From the NCBI GenBank assembly GCA_014859685.1, contig JACUTU010000003.1:124001-188000 (forward strand): 64,000 bases of DNA, in the 5' to 3' direction. Within the stretch, counting starts at the first letter, position 1. Each line of letters begins with the position of its first letter. A program made the position numbers and the translations under genes. This document shows, piece after piece, positions 8,535 through 18,456 of the stretch. A model generated the notes under the pieces. It was not told the DNA's origin. It saw only the letters and a program-made list of their open reading frames with translations, and ran no database searches. The stretch comes from Sulfurospirillum sp. (GTDB lineage: Bacteria > Campylobacterota > Campylobacteria > Campylobacterales > Sulfurospirillaceae).

Positions 8535-9437
8535 TTGATACCAACAAAACTCAAAGAATATGGTGCTGATTTCTCTCTTTTGCTTGTTGCTATCGCATGG
8601 GGCGGAACTTTTTTTATCGTTCAAGATGCCATCGAAGAAGTAAGCGTTTATGTATTTTTGTTTTGGAGATTTTTCTTTGCTACTGTATTGATGAGTATTA
8701 TTTTTTTTCCACATGTAATAAAGATTAGTAAAGAAACATTCAAAGCAGGAGTAATTCTGGGATTTTTGATGTTTTTAGGTTTTGCTTTTCAAACTTTTGG
8801 TTTAACCTACACCTACTCTTCAACCGTTGCTTTTATCACGGGACTCAATGTTATCATAGTGCCATTTGCGGTTTTTGTTCTTTTTGCCAAAAAAGCTTCC
8901 ATATACTCTATTTTTGGGGCTATTTGTGCGATAATTGGTTTGTATTTTTTGACAAAAAACGAAGCAACAGGCGGATTTGGAATCGGTGAAATTTACTCTT
9001 TTATCTGTGCGGTAGCTTTTGCTTTGCATATCACATTTACCGATCTATTTGCCAAAAAACATAACTCCATGGCACTTGTGAGCGTACAGTTTGCAACAGT
9101 TGCACTGTTTAGTTTGTTGGGCGCTTTTATCATAGATGGCGCTATCATGCCTAGAAGTTTTGATGGAGTTTTTTTGCAAGCACTGATCATTACTGTTTTG
9201 TTTGCAACCATCTTTGCTTTTTTAGTGCAAACTATCATGCAAAAATTTACAACCCCCGCTAAAGCAGCGATCATCTTTACTATGGAACCCGTGAGTGCGG
9301 GTGTATTTGGGTATTATTTTGCAGGAGAACATTTTTCATTAGCACAAATTGCTGGCGCCGGTTTTATTCTTTTTGGTATAGTTTGCGCTGAAATTGGAGC
9401 TTACCTGCAAGAGAAAAAAATAAGAAGCCACGCGTGA
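8535..9437 (+). CDS. EamA/DMT-family membrane transporter
   Basis: Ten-TM permease of about 300 residues with two EamA repeats, in the drug/metabolite transporter superfamily; typically exports amino acids or other small metabolites. Signs: the opening AIAWGGTFFIVQDAI, the TGLNVIIVPF segment in repeat one, and the closing TMEPVSAGVFGYYFAGE in repeat two, all characteristic. A TTG start at 8535 is chosen because TTGGAG lies 6 bases before it and a promoter lies between it and the upstream in-frame ATG. It overlaps the lipoprotein gene by 4 bases. The substrate is unknown. Confidence 0.82.
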   Translation: MIPTKLKEYGADFSLLLVAIAWGGTFFIVQDAIEEVSVYVFLFWRFFFATVLMSIIFFPHVIKISKETFKAGVILGFLMFLGFAFQTFGLTYTYSSTVAFITGLNVIIVPFAVFVLFAKKASIYSIFGAICAIIGLYFLTKNEATGGFGIGEIYSFICAVAFALHITFTDLFAKKHNSMALVSVQFATVALFSLLGAFIIDGAIMPRSFDGVFLQALIITVLFATIFAFLVQTIMQKFTTPAKAAIIFTMEPVSAGVFGYYFAGEHFSLAQIAGAGFILFGIVCAEIGAYLQEKKIRSHA

Positions 9438-9907
9438 GATTTGTTTTTTTTATATGTTTGATATTGGCGATTACGGGTTGTAGCGTAAAAGAAAAAATTG
9501 TAGTATCAAAAGCGTATTATATACTCATAAAAACCCCACGCATTAAGATTGCTGATACTGGATTTCTAACACAAAGCGAAACTAGTACAAAACTTCAAAT
9601 TTTCAACGCAACAACACCACTTTTAAACTTACATGTAACACAATCACAAATCTGTTTGGAAGCTACATGTATGCAAAAAAGTAGATTTTATGAAGAGTTT
9701 TTTGCGGGTGTACATTATGATGATTTTCTTGATGACATACTGCATCTAGCGCCTTTGTATGATGGAAAAAATCTCGTGCAACTTGCAGATGGATTTGAGC
9801 AAAAAATTGTTTTAGAAAAATCAGATATTTACTACAAAATAGAAAATAAAAATCTTATTTTTAAAGATATTAAAAATGATATTTTGATACTATTTAAAGA
9901 GCTATAG
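9434..9907 (+). CDS. Predicted lipoprotein, unknown function
   Basis: Protein of 157 residues beginning with a lipoprotein signal (FFICLILAITGC, lipobox ITGC, Cys16), so it is predicted to be lipid-anchored in the envelope. The rest is a small soluble domain with two closely spaced Cys (QICLEATC) and no domain I recognise. The GTG start overlaps the transporter's stop codon (GTGA), and the endonuclease IV gene follows after 9 bases, so it sits mid-operon. Similar short lipoproteins occur in Campylobacterota, but I cannot name a function. Confidence 0.68.
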   Translation: MRFVFFICLILAITGCSVKEKIVVSKAYYILIKTPRIKIADTGFLTQSETSTKLQIFNATTPLLNLHVTQSQICLEATCMQKSRFYEEFFAGVHYDDFLDDILHLAPLYDGKNLVQLADGFEQKIVLEKSDIYYKIENKNLIFKDIKNDILILFKEL

Positions 9908-9916
9908 GAGAATTTT

Positions 9917-10762
9917 ATGAAGTACATTGGCGCACATGTAAGCTCTAGTGGAGGTGTTTTTAATGCTCCCATCAATGCGCAAAATATCGGTGCAAAAGCG
10001 TTTGCTTTGTTTACAAAAAATCAGCGAAGATGGGATGCAAAACCGCTTGAGGCAAGCGATATTGTAAAGTTTAAAGAAAATTTGCAAAAATCACAAATTA
10101 AGCCAAAACATATCTTGCCACACGATAGTTATCTCATCAATCTAGGGCATCCAGATGTTGCCTTGCAAAAAAAATCTCTTGAAGCATTTATCGATGAGGT
10201 ACAACGATGTGAGCAATTGGGGCTTGAAAAACTCAACTTTCATCCAGGAAGTCATCTTAAACAAATCAGCGAAGAGGAGTGTTTGCAACGCATTAGTGAG
10301 AGTATGAATGTGGCGTTACAAAAAACACATGATGTGAAACTTGTAGTAGAAAATACAGCAGGGCAAGGAAGCAATTTAGGTTACAAATTGGAACACTTAG
10401 GGTATTTGATGCAAAATAGCATTGACAAGGCGAGAGTTGGAGTTTGCTTGGATACTTGCCATCTTTTTACCTCAGGATATGACTTTCGGTCAGAAAAAAC
10501 TTATGAAAAACTTATGAATAGTTTTGATACAATTGTTGGATTTGAGTATTTAGCGGGCATGCATCTCAATGATTCTAAGCCAGATTTAGGAAGTAGAGTC
10601 GATAGGCACGAATCCATCGGTCAAGGAAAACTCGGCTTGGAAGCATTTAAGTTTATCATGAATGATAAGCGCATCGACGATATTCCTCTGATACTAGAAA
10701 CTATAGATGAGAGCCTTTGGACAAAAGAGATCGAACTTTTGTACAACCTCATCGAAAAATAA
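9917..10762 (+). CDS. nfo: Endonuclease IV (AP endonuclease)
   Basis: Zinc-dependent DNA-repair enzyme of 281 residues that incises DNA 5' to abasic sites and some oxidised bases. Signatures: [12 protein letters not shown] at the N-terminus, FTKNQRRW, the metal-binding [52 protein letters not shown] and the Glu in ILETIDE; the order and residues fit the trinuclear zinc site of the family. TAGGAG precedes the ATG. It is placed between a lipoprotein and a FadL-type porin gene on the same strand. Confidence 0.95.
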   Translation: MKYIGAHVSSSGGVFNAPINAQNIGAKAFALFTKNQRRWDAKPLEASDIVKFKENLQKSQIKPKHILPHDSYLINLGHPDVALQKKSLEAFIDEVQRCEQLGLEKLNFHPGSHLKQISEEECLQRISESMNVALQKTHDVKLVVENTAGQGSNLGYKLEHLGYLMQNSIDKARVGVCLDTCHLFTSGYDFRSEKTYEKLMNSFDTIVGFEYLAGMHLNDSKPDLGSRVDRHESIGQGKLGLEAFKFIMNDKRIDDIPLILETIDESLWTKEIELLYNLIEK

Positions 10763-10779
10763 ACCCCAAGGATAGATCT

Positions 10780-12006
10780 ATGAAAAAAATCTCACGCGTA
10801 GCTGCACTTGTTTTGCTAAGTGTAGCCACTCTCGACGCTTCAGGATACAGAATTCCAGAACAATCACTAAACTCAACTGCTCTTAGTGCGGCATATGTTG
10901 CTGGAGCAAATGGAGCGGACGCAAGTTACTACAACCCCGCAAATATGGCTTTTATGGGAGATGGAGCTTCTTTGGAAACTGCTTTAACCTATATAAGACT
11001 TACTAGTATTAGTTATACAGATACACTGCCAGCTGCTGTTGGACTCAACGGAGATTCTAAAGTTGAAAATTTTATCATGCCAACTTTTCATTATGTTTCT
11101 CCAAAACAGGGAAATTTGAGATATGGTCTTTCTGTGGTTGCCCCTGGTGGACTTTCAAAAAGATGGGATGAAGCGTATGGAAAAGCGTATGCACAAGAGT
11201 TTTCGTTAAAAATTATAGAATTAAATCCAACCATATCTTACATGTTGCATGATAAATTTGCCATTGGTTTTGGTTTGCGAGGCGTTTATACTGATGGTGT
11301 TGTAAAAAGTGATAATGGAGCAGGAGCTTCACGAGATCTTAGCGGAGATTCTATTGATTTTGGTTATAACATGGCGTTGAGTTACAAGGCTATGGAAAAT
11401 GTAACTCTATCTACTACTTATCGATCTAAGATTGATTTAACAGTAGATGGTGAAGCTACACTAGCTGGCGGTGCATATAGAGGCGGCGCTAAGGTTGAAG
11501 TTCCATTACCTGCTGCACTCACTCTAGCTGCCGCATATACGATTGATAAAACAACTGTCGAGTTTGTTTTTGAACGAACATATTGGTCTTCTTATAAAGA
11601 GCTAGATTTTAATTATGATGTGGATTTGCGCGCAACTGCTTTGGCGCCATTTGATAATCCTATTATAAAAAATTGGAAAGATGTAAATGCTTATCGCATT
11701 GGTGTTACACACCAGTACAGCGATACTCTTAAACTGATGGCAGGTTTTGCGATTGATAAAAATCCAATTCCGGATGGTTATGTTGGTTTTGAGCTTCCAG
11801 ACAGTGATGCGAAGCTGTATTCTTTAGGTTTTGAGTATAAACTTGATAAACAGATGTCTCTTGGGCTAGCTTATTTGTATGATGATAAAGAAAGCAGAAG
11901 TGTTACCCAGCGAATAGATTCTGCAGACCCTAAAACAGGATTGAGTGGTACTTTCGAAGATGCTTCCGCACATCTAGTAACTGCATCTTTTAAATACAAG
12001 TTTTAA
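10780..12006 (+). CDS. fadL: FadL/OmpP1/TodX-family outer-membrane transport protein
   Basis: Outer-membrane beta-barrel of 408 residues that takes up long-chain fatty acids or other hydrophobic compounds. A signal peptide (residues 1-21) is followed by the family's N-terminal hatch: GYRIPEQSLNSTALSAAY and GADASYYNPANMAFM. Alternating hydrophobic strands run to a C-terminal FKYKF, the usual aromatic end for barrel insertion. The ATG at 10780 has CAAGGA before it; a longer in-frame start at 10717 lies inside nfo. The fadD-type ligase gene starts 2 bases after the stop, so uptake and activation are coupled. Confidence 0.88.
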   Translation: MKKISRVAALVLLSVATLDASGYRIPEQSLNSTALSAAYVAGANGADASYYNPANMAFMGDGASLETALTYIRLTSISYTDTLPAAVGLNGDSKVENFIMPTFHYVSPKQGNLRYGLSVVAPGGLSKRWDEAYGKAYAQEFSLKIIELNPTISYMLHDKFAIGFGLRGVYTDGVVKSDNGAGASRDLSGDSIDFGYNMALSYKAMENVTLSTTYRSKIDLTVDGEATLAGGAYRGGAKVEVPLPAALTLAAAYTIDKTTVEFVFERTYWSSYKELDFNYDVDLRATALAPFDNPIIKNWKDVNAYRIGVTHQYSDTLKLMAGFAIDKNPIPDGYVGFELPDSDAKLYSLGFEYKLDKQMSLGLAYLYDDKESRSVTQRIDSADPKTGLSGTFEDASAHLVTASFKYKF

Positions 12007-12008
12007 TA

Positions 12009-13574
12009 ATGTTAAACTACAAATACCAAAATTTTTACGAGGCGATGGAGTACAATGCGAGAGAATACCCAAAACAGACTGTACTTTTTTTGGAAGATGG
12101 CAAGGTTAATTATCGAGAATTAAAACACAATATCGATGTTCTTGCAAGCTTTTTGGAGTTACAAGAAATTAAAAAAGGCGATAGTGTTGCGATGATCATT
12201 GCAAACTCACAAGAGTTTATCGTAGCACTATATGCCATCACGAAGATAGGTGCCGTTGCAGTGCCTATCAACACTTTTTTAAAGCACGAAGAGTTTGAAT
12301 ATATCTTAAATGATTGTGATGCTAGCTTGCTTATAAGTTCCGCATCTTTTGCACAAGAAACAAAAAATTTGCTCGATACAACAAAGATAAAAAGCATCAT
12401 ATGGTGTGAAGAGTATACTGCACTTGATGCACAAAATCATAGTTTTTCACAAGTGTTAGCAGATGCTTTGATATATGATCAATTAGCACCGAAGCCAAAA
12501 CTCGATGATCTTGCATGCGTCGTTTATACTTCGGGAACAACTGGCAATCCAAAAGGCGCTATGCTAAGTTTTAAAAATCTCTTTTCAAACGCTGTGAGTG
12601 CGCAAGAAGCATTTCGCATTAGTCCACAAGATAGATTTATCGTATTTTTGCCGATGTTTCACTCTTTTACGCTTTCTGTTATGGTGCTTTTACCTATCTA
12701 TGCTGGTGCTTCTATCGTGATTGTGAAGTCTGTCTTTCCATTTTCAAATGTTTTAAAACAAGCCTTGCTCAAGAGGGTTACGATATTTTTAGGGGTTCCT
12801 ACGCTTTACAATGCACTTATCAAGGCAAAAATTCCTTGGTACTTTATGCTTTTTAATAAAATCAGAGTTTTTATCTCAGGCAGCGCACCTCTAAGCGAAC
12901 AGGTGTTGCATGATTTTAATAAAAAATTTAAAAAAGCAACGCTTACTGAGGGTTATGGCTTGAGCGAATGCTCGCCAGCGGTTGCGGTCAATCGTTTGGA
13001 TTGGCAAAAACCACTCTCTGTGGGTTTACCTCTTCCTAGCTATGAAGTAAAAATCGTCAATGAAGAAATGATGGAATTGTCCATAGGACAAGTAGGTGAG
13101 ATCATAGTGAAGGGAGATTGTGTAATGCAAGGCTATCTCAATCGTCCTGATGCGACTGATGAAACTATCATCAACGGTTGGTTGCTCACGGGCGATCTTG
13201 GCAAGCTTGATAGTGATGGTTTCTTATACATTGTTGATAGAAAAAAAGATCTCATCATCTCCAAAGGCATCAATATCTACCCGCGAGAGATCGAAGAGGT
13301 TATCTATAAGTATGAGGGTGTTGATAGCGTAGCAGTTGTTGGACTCAAAGATACGCAAACAAACGATGAAGAAGTGATGGCATTTGTGCAAGCAAAAGAG
13401 GATATTACCCTCGATGAGATAGCGATGAAAAAATTTCTCAAAACCCATCTTGCTAACTTTAAAATACCAAAACATCTCTATTTTGTAGAAGAGTTACCAA
13501 AAAATGCCACAGGCAAAGTTCTTAAAAGGGTACTCAAAGAAAAACTGCAAGAAGGATTTTTTCAAAAAGCTTGA
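12009..13574 (+). CDS. fadD: Long-chain acyl-CoA ligase (AMP-forming)
   Basis: Adenylate-forming enzyme of 521 residues that activates fatty acids to acyl-CoA using ATP. The P-loop YTSGTTGNPKGAML is at about residues 173-186, the acyl-binding/A5 motif is TEGYGLSE, the A7-A8 region is GWLLTGDLGKLDSDGFLYIVDRKKDLIISKG, and the catalytic Lys is near the end in PKNATGKVLKR. It directly follows the FadL porin gene (2-base gap), which supports a fatty-acid substrate. No beta-oxidation genes are in the window, so the product may feed phospholipid synthesis rather than degradation (inference). Confidence 0.88.
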   Translation: MLNYKYQNFYEAMEYNAREYPKQTVLFLEDGKVNYRELKHNIDVLASFLELQEIKKGDSVAMIIANSQEFIVALYAITKIGAVAVPINTFLKHEEFEYILNDCDASLLISSASFAQETKNLLDTTKIKSIIWCEEYTALDAQNHSFSQVLADALIYDQLAPKPKLDDLACVVYTSGTTGNPKGAMLSFKNLFSNAVSAQEAFRISPQDRFIVFLPMFHSFTLSVMVLLPIYAGASIVIVKSVFPFSNVLKQALLKRVTIFLGVPTLYNALIKAKIPWYFMLFNKIRVFISGSAPLSEQVLHDFNKKFKKATLTEGYGLSECSPAVAVNRLDWQKPLSVGLPLPSYEVKIVNEEMMELSIGQVGEIIVKGDCVMQGYLNRPDATDETIINGWLLTGDLGKLDSDGFLYIVDRKKDLIISKGINIYPREIEEVIYKYEGVDSVAVVGLKDTQTNDEEVMAFVQAKEDITLDEIAMKKFLKTHLANFKIPKHLYFVEELPKNATGKVLKRVLKEKLQEGFFQKA

Positions 13575-13654
13575 AAAAAGGGAACTATCTCTGTCATTTT
13601 TTTGTTATGTTATGATATTATAATTCATCCATTGTAATAATTAGAGGAATATTT

Positions 13655-15397
13655 TTGCACTACTTGATCGATTTTTTAGAATCAAAAGATATAGAAAAAT
13701 CTCTTATATTTGAGCAATTAAAATGTACTAGATTAGAGACCCAAATCCTCAAAGTTATGAGTGAAAACTATGTTGCTGGAAATGTTGAAGTGCTTGTTTG
13801 TGAATTGCTCATAGGTTTGTATGGAGATAAAGATTTCTTACATGTAAAGCATTTGCCACTTGTGCGAAGCTTGCTCGATCAAGGCTGGATTACACATGGT
13901 AGTTTTGCCAATCTGAAAATGGGCGAAGTGCTAGATATAGAGTTGCTTAACGCAACCGTTGCTCTGAGTGCTATGTTTTTAAAACTTGTGCAAGAGGGTA
14001 ATTTGGAGGTTGAACTTCCAGATATTATCGCATATTCTGATCATTTAGAATATCTTAAAGATCAATTTTTGCGTATAGAGCTGTACCAACAACTAGGAAG
14101 TATCAAACAAAATCTGATGCAAAACTCACTCTCAAGTGCGCGATTACACAATAAATTGCAAGAATTAGAAACCAGAATAAGTGATCGATTACGCGAAACG
14201 ACGATCGATATCGTGGTTGAGCATATTTTCAAAGAACATGATCTAAGCGCTAAAGAACAGATTCTGTTTTTAGCATTGTTAAAAGAAGAATACGCAAGCG
14301 AATTTGAATCGTTGCGAGATATGAGTACGCTTGTAAACTTGATAAGTTTTGATGATTATGAAAAGATTAAAAATCGGGCTTTGTTGGAAGACGGCTCAAA
14401 ACTAATCGAAAATGAGATTATAGATTATGATGAGATGCTCAATGGTTTTGGTGGCGTAAGCCGTAGTTTTTTTATCTCTGAAGAGCTTTTGCAAAAAATT
14501 ATGCACCCAGATAAAGAGAAAAAAAATAAAAAAATTAAACTTGACATGCTCATTAACCAGCAAGATCTTTTTGAGCTTATTGATCCAAAAACAACGCTTG
14601 ATGATGTGGTTTTGAGTCCAAAAACAAGAGAACTTTTAGACAATCTTTTGAAACAGCTTGATAGAAATGTTATTAAACTATTGCGTGAGTGGGGCATCAA
14701 AGAACGCCGTGGCGGGGTTGATGCAAAGATTATTTTTTATGGCCCAGCAGGTACTGGAAAAACAATGACAGCTCTTTCACTTGCAAAATCAATGAAAAAA
14801 CGCGTTTTAAGCTTTGATTGTTCGAAGATACTTTCAAAATATGTTGGCGAAAGTGAACAAAATGTTAGACGAATTTTTGATGCCTACAAAGAGTTGGCAC
14901 AAAAAACAAAAAGTGAGCCTGTGTTACTGCTTAATGAAGCAGATCAATTTTTGAGTGCACGATCAACCAGCGTAGAGGGAAGTGCCGAGAAGATGCACAA
15001 CCAAATGCAAAATATTTTTTTAGAACAGATTGAAAAATTTGAAGGTATGCTCATAGCTACTACAAATCTACTTGAAAATATAGATGGTGCTTTTTCAAGG
15101 CGATTTGATTATAAAGTTGCATTTGAAAAACCAACGCTTGTGCAACGGCTTGAGCTTTGGCGGAAGATTTTGCCAGAAAGTGCTGTGTATGCGGAAGATT
15201 TTTCTATCGAAGCACTCGCAAAATATCCTCTTAGCGGAGGTCAAATCAAGCTTGTGCTTAAAAATTGTGCTTTGAAGGTTGCTGTAAAAGAGGAACCCAT
15301 TTTCTTTATGCAAGATTTTGTAGAGACTATTGAGCGAGAAATAAAAGGAGTGTTTGGGGAAGAAAAAATGATGGGTTTTGCTTTAGGTGTGCATTGA
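13655..15397 (+). CDS. AAA-type ATPase with a long helical N-terminal region
   Basis: Protein of 580 residues. The C-terminal half is a single classical AAA module: Walker A GPAGTGKT at about 364-371, pore-loop-like SKYVGESEQNVRRIF, Walker B region LLLNEADQF, sensor 1 TTN and arginine-finger region GAFSRRFD. In Walker B an Asn replaces the usual Asp before the catalytic Glu. The N-terminal 300 residues are helical and unrecognised. A TTG start fits AGAGGA 6 bases upstream; a TATAAT at 13619-13624 is a probable -10 box. Likely a remodelling ATPase; its client is unknown. It stands alone upstream of the nuo operon. Confidence 0.78.
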   Translation: MHYLIDFLESKDIEKSLIFEQLKCTRLETQILKVMSENYVAGNVEVLVCELLIGLYGDKDFLHVKHLPLVRSLLDQGWITHGSFANLKMGEVLDIELLNATVALSAMFLKLVQEGNLEVELPDIIAYSDHLEYLKDQFLRIELYQQLGSIKQNLMQNSLSSARLHNKLQELETRISDRLRETTIDIVVEHIFKEHDLSAKEQILFLALLKEEYASEFESLRDMSTLVNLISFDDYEKIKNRALLEDGSKLIENEIIDYDEMLNGFGGVSRSFFISEELLQKIMHPDKEKKNKKIKLDMLINQQDLFELIDPKTTLDDVVLSPKTRELLDNLLKQLDRNVIKLLREWGIKERRGGVDAKIIFYGPAGTGKTMTALSLAKSMKKRVLSFDCSKILSKYVGESEQNVRRIFDAYKELAQKTKSEPVLLLNEADQFLSARSTSVEGSAEKMHNQMQNIFLEQIEKFEGMLIATTNLLENIDGAFSRRFDYKVAFEKPTLVQRLELWRKILPESAVYAEDFSIEALAKYPLSGGQIKLVLKNCALKVAVKEEPIFFMQDFVETIEREIKGVFGEEKMMGFALGVH

Positions 15398-15448
15398 TAA
15401 GCAAACTTAAAAGATAATTTTTATATCATCAGTTTTTAAATAATTTAT

Positions 15449-15478
15449 TAATTAAGAGTAGACCGCTACTTTTAATTA
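15449..15478. terminator. Strong hairpin between the AAA gene and nuoA
   Basis: Arms TAATTAAGAGTAG and CTACTTTTAATTA pair over 13 bp (one G-U in RNA) around an ACCG loop. It lies 51 bases after the AAA gene stop and 54 bases before nuoA. No long U-tract follows, so it may be a terminator, an operator-like palindrome or part of the nuo leader. Confidence 0.5.
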
Positions 15479-15488
15479 GCAGATTTCT

Positions 15489-15517
15489 TTTACATGTAAA
15501 GGGTTTCTCATTAAAAT
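15489..15517 (+). promoter_or_regulatory. Possible nuo operon promoter
   Basis: TTTACA (15489-15494), a 17-base spacer and TAAAAT (15512-15517). The -35 half overlaps a TTACATGTAA palindrome. The predicted start site would fall very close to the GAAGGA ribosome site (15521-15526), so the true promoter may lie further upstream. Confidence 0.35.
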
Positions 15518-15532
15518 TTTGAAGGATTTTCC

Positions 15533-15931
15533 ATGACGCAATTGTCACATATGGATTTTGCTCATCCTTATTTTGGAGCATTTTTTCTTCTTGTTTTGGG
15601 CGTAGGTGTCTTTTTTGGCATCACCGTTTTAGCAAGAATAGTAAGTAGGCGTATGGCGAGGCTAGATACTGAAAAACTGAAGCTAAGCATTTATGAGTGT
15701 GGTCCTGAAGTGAGTAAACAGCCAAATAGAATTTCAGCACATTTCTATCTTTTTGCGCTTTTGTTTATTCTCTTTGATGTTGAAATCATTTTTATGTTTC
15801 CATGGGCCGTCAATTTTAAAATCCTTGGCTGGTTTGGTTTTGTTGAGATGATACTCTTTATTTTGCTTTTAGCTTTAGGATTTGTATATGCATGGAAAAA
15901 AGGAGCGCTTGAATGGCACAGCATAAGATAA
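15533..15931 (+). CDS. nuoA: NADH-quinone oxidoreductase-type complex subunit A
   Basis: Small membrane subunit (132 residues, three TM helices) of respiratory complex I, at the junction of the membrane and peripheral arms. The family signature is in the loop with [12 protein letters not shown] and the stretch [19 protein letters not shown], whose acidic residues are conserved. First gene of a 14-gene operon on the plus strand. GAAGGA precedes the ATG. It overlaps nuoB by 19 bases. Confidence 0.95.
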   Translation: MTQLSHMDFAHPYFGAFFLLVLGVGVFFGITVLARIVSRRMARLDTEKLKLSIYECGPEVSKQPNRISAHFYLFALLFILFDVEIIFMFPWAVNFKILGWFGFVEMILFILLLALGFVYAWKKGALEWHSIR

Positions 15932-16422
15932 ATTACCTTGCAGAGGGCGGTTTGCCAGTTGCTCTAACTACGGTGGATAAGCTTGTACAATGGGGTCGAA
16001 GTAACTCTCTATGGCCTTTGACTTATGGACTTGCTTGTTGCGCGATCGAGATGATGGCAGCTGGCGGTAGTCGATATGATTTTGACCGATTTGGAACTAT
16101 CTTTAGGGCGAGTCCGAGACAATCAGATATCATGGTGGTCGCTGGAACTTTGACGAAAAAACATGCACAATTCACAAAACGATTGTATGATCAGATGAGT
16201 GAACCAAAATGGGTTATTAGTATGGGAAGTTGTGCAAATACAGGCGGTATGTTCAATACTTATGCAACAGTACAAGGAGTTGATCGCATCATTCCTGTAG
16301 ATATTTACCTTCCAGGATGCGCACCAAGACCCGAAACACTCCAATACGCTTTGATGCTTTTACAAAAAAAGATTAGAACGCAAAGTGCATCAAGAAAATT
16401 AAAGCCAAAAAGGTTGATCTAA
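15913..16422 (+). CDS. nuoB: Complex I subunit B (N2 iron-sulphur cluster)
   Basis: Peripheral-arm subunit, 169 residues, holding the terminal 4Fe-4S cluster N2 that passes electrons to quinone. The four ligands are visible as adjacent Cys42-Cys43 in [11 protein letters not shown], Cys107 in GSCANTGG and Cys136 in PGCAPRPE. The start overlaps nuoA by 19 bases and the stop shares a base with nuoC, so translation is coupled. Confidence 0.97.
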   Translation: MAQHKINYLAEGGLPVALTTVDKLVQWGRSNSLWPLTYGLACCAIEMMAAGGSRYDFDRFGTIFRASPRQSDIMVVAGTLTKKHAQFTKRLYDQMSEPKWVISMGSCANTGGMFNTYATVQGVDRIIPVDIYLPGCAPRPETLQYALMLLQKKIRTQSASRKLKPKRLI

Positions 16423-17219
16423 TGCGAAAATATTTTGATAAAAAAAATGTCCAACCAAAAGCTTACTATACAGATAGATTTCATGTAGTGCCTCAAATAC
16501 CAAAGCTTTCTGTGGGTACTGATACTATTTTTGCTCAGGATGTTCAAGATTTGCAGGCAAATTTTCAAATCAAAGAAGCATATATACAAAGAGATCAGTT
16601 AGTAATCTACATCAATCCGCAAGACAATATCGCAGTACTAACATTTTTGCGAGACAAGCTTTCGTATAATTTTTTGAGCGAGATGAGTGCTATTGATTGG
16701 CTTGCAAAAAGTGGCGAGTTTGAGATATTTTATCAAATGCTCTCAACCTCAAAGAAAAAGAGAATGCGTGTAAAGTTTTTTATCAAGGAAAAAGAGGAAA
16801 TACAAACAGCGTGTCACATCTACAAAAGTGCTGATTGGGCAGAGCGAGAAGTGTATGATATGTTTGGTGTGCGAATTATCGGGCATCCATATATGAAACG
16901 CATCTTGCTACCAGATGATTGGCATGATTATCCATTGCGTAAAACTTATCCGCTCCAAGGAGATGAAGAGGCAAATTGGTATGAAATAGATCATCTTTTT
17001 GGAAAAGAATATCGAGATGTTATAGGTCCTGAAGAGAGAGATGCCGCGAAAATACTCAAAGAAGATACCCATAGTTATGTAAGAATTAACCACGAAGTTG
17101 GTTTTGGAGAGCCGTACAGTGAAGAAAAAGTACAAACAGATTATCAAGAAGAGGGTGGTATTTTGATTGTCAAAAAACTCAAAAAATCTGATAGTAAGAT
17201 ACTTAAAGAGAGAAGATAA
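16422..17219 (+). CDS. nuoC: Complex I subunit C (30-kDa)
   Basis: Peripheral-arm subunit of 265 residues next to NuoD at the quinone site. The 30-kDa signature is ERYDMFGV-like ([21 protein letters not shown] begins at about residue 141), followed by [18 protein letters not shown]-terminal tail of about 60 residues beyond this conserved core is charged and not recognised. Encoded separately from nuoD, unlike the fused NuoCD of enterobacteria. The start codon overlaps nuoB by one base. Confidence 0.95.
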   Translation: MRKYFDKKNVQPKAYYTDRFHVVPQIPKLSVGTDTIFAQDVQDLQANFQIKEAYIQRDQLVIYINPQDNIAVLTFLRDKLSYNFLSEMSAIDWLAKSGEFEIFYQMLSTSKKKRMRVKFFIKEKEEIQTACHIYKSADWAEREVYDMFGVRIIGHPYMKRILLPDDWHDYPLRKTYPLQGDEEANWYEIDHLFGKEYRDVIGPEERDAAKILKEDTHSYVRINHEVGFGEPYSEEKVQTDYQEEGGILIVKKLKKSDSKILKERR

Positions 17220-17220
17220 T

Positions 17221-18447
17221 ATGCAAAAAGTAAATAAACTCCAACCATTTTTTGAAAATCTCGCATTTGAGAGAGAAGATAATCGCATGATTATTAATTT
17301 TGGACCACAGCATCCAAGCGCGCATGGACAATTGCGACTTATTCTTGAGCTAGATGGTGAAAAAGTCACTAAAGCTGTGCCAGATGTAGGTTATATGCAC
17401 CGTGGTATGGAAAAAATGGCAGAAAATATGATATATAATGAATTTTTACCAACTACAGATAGAATGGATTATATAGCTTCGGCTGCAAATAACTACGGTT
17501 TTGCATTGGCGGTTGAAAAGCTTTTAGATATTGATGTGCCACGGCGTGCAAAAGTCATTCGCATGATGCTTTTAGAACTTTCTCGTATTACTTCACATAT
17601 TTTTTGGCTTGCAACACATGCTTTAGATGTTGGTGCAATGACTGTGTTTTTATACTGCTTTAGAGAAAGAGAGTTTGCCTTGGATCTTTTTGAAGATTAT
17701 TGTGGTGCAAGATTAACACTTTCAGCTATTCGCATCGGTGGAGTGCCGCTTGATTTACCAAAAGGTTGGCTTGATAAACTTACAAAATATTTAGATGAAA
17801 TGCCTGCAAATATCGCTGATTATGAGGGTTTGCTTGATCAAAATAGAATTTGGAAAATGCGTCTTGAGGATGTTGGTATCATCACTCCTGAAATGGCTCA
17901 AACTTGGGGATGTAGCGGTGTTATGCTTCGAGGAAGTGGCATAGCTTGGGATATACGAAAAGAAGAGCCGTATGAATTGTATGATGAGGTTGCATTTAAT
18001 GTACCAGTAAGCACTACATGTGATAGTTACGGAAGATATAAACTCCACATGCAAGAGTTGCGAGAATCCGTTAAAATACTACGACAGCTTATTCCTATGT
18101 ACACGCAAACTGCTCCACAACTTATGGCAGACGCCCCACAATATATCTCAGCAACAAAAGAGCAGATCATGACGCAAAATTATTCTTTGATGCAGCATTT
18201 TGTACTAGTTACACAAGGAATGCGACCGCCTGTTGGTGAAGTTTATGTGGTAAGTGAAACTCCAAAAGGAGAGCTTGGGTATTATATCAATTCTCAAGGT
18301 GATCCTTATCCTTATAGATTAAAAATTAGAACTCCTAGCTTTTGGCATACAAGTATTTTTCAAGAGCTATTTGTTGGTGTTTATCTTGCTGATGTTGTTA
18401 TGTTGGTTAGCAATATAGACATAGTTCTTGGCGAAATAGACAGATAG
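17221..18447 (+). CDS. nuoD: Complex I subunit D (49-kDa)
   Basis: Peripheral subunit of 408 residues forming the quinone-binding cavity with NuoB. Visible are [14 protein letters not shown] at the N-terminus, with the His of the quinone-site loop, and [15 protein letters not shown] shortly after; the C-terminus ends in the standard [13 protein letters not shown] 17221 lies right after the nuoC stop with AGAGAAGA before it; an in-frame codon at 17167 lies within nuoC and is not needed. Related to the large subunit of [NiFe] hydrogenases, but without the metal-binding CxxC pairs. Confidence 0.97.
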   Translation: MQKVNKLQPFFENLAFEREDNRMIINFGPQHPSAHGQLRLILELDGEKVTKAVPDVGYMHRGMEKMAENMIYNEFLPTTDRMDYIASAANNYGFALAVEKLLDIDVPRRAKVIRMMLLELSRITSHIFWLATHALDVGAMTVFLYCFREREFALDLFEDYCGARLTLSAIRIGGVPLDLPKGWLDKLTKYLDEMPANIADYEGLLDQNRIWKMRLEDVGIITPEMAQTWGCSGVMLRGSGIAWDIRKEEPYELYDEVAFNVPVSTTCDSYGRYKLHMQELRESVKILRQLIPMYTQTAPQLMADAPQYISATKEQIMTQNYSLMQHFVLVTQGMRPPVGEVYVVSETPKGELGYYINSQGDPYPYRLKIRTPSFWHTSIFQELFVGVYLADVVMLVSNIDIVLGEIDR

Positions 18448-18456
18448 GAGCTAAAA

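Noticed and set aside
16908-17369. Open frame of 153 codons on the minus strand across nuoC/nuoD
   Set aside because: Fully covered by well-supported plus-strand nuo genes; composition is low-complexity Phe/Ser/Ile-rich and there is no ribosome site.
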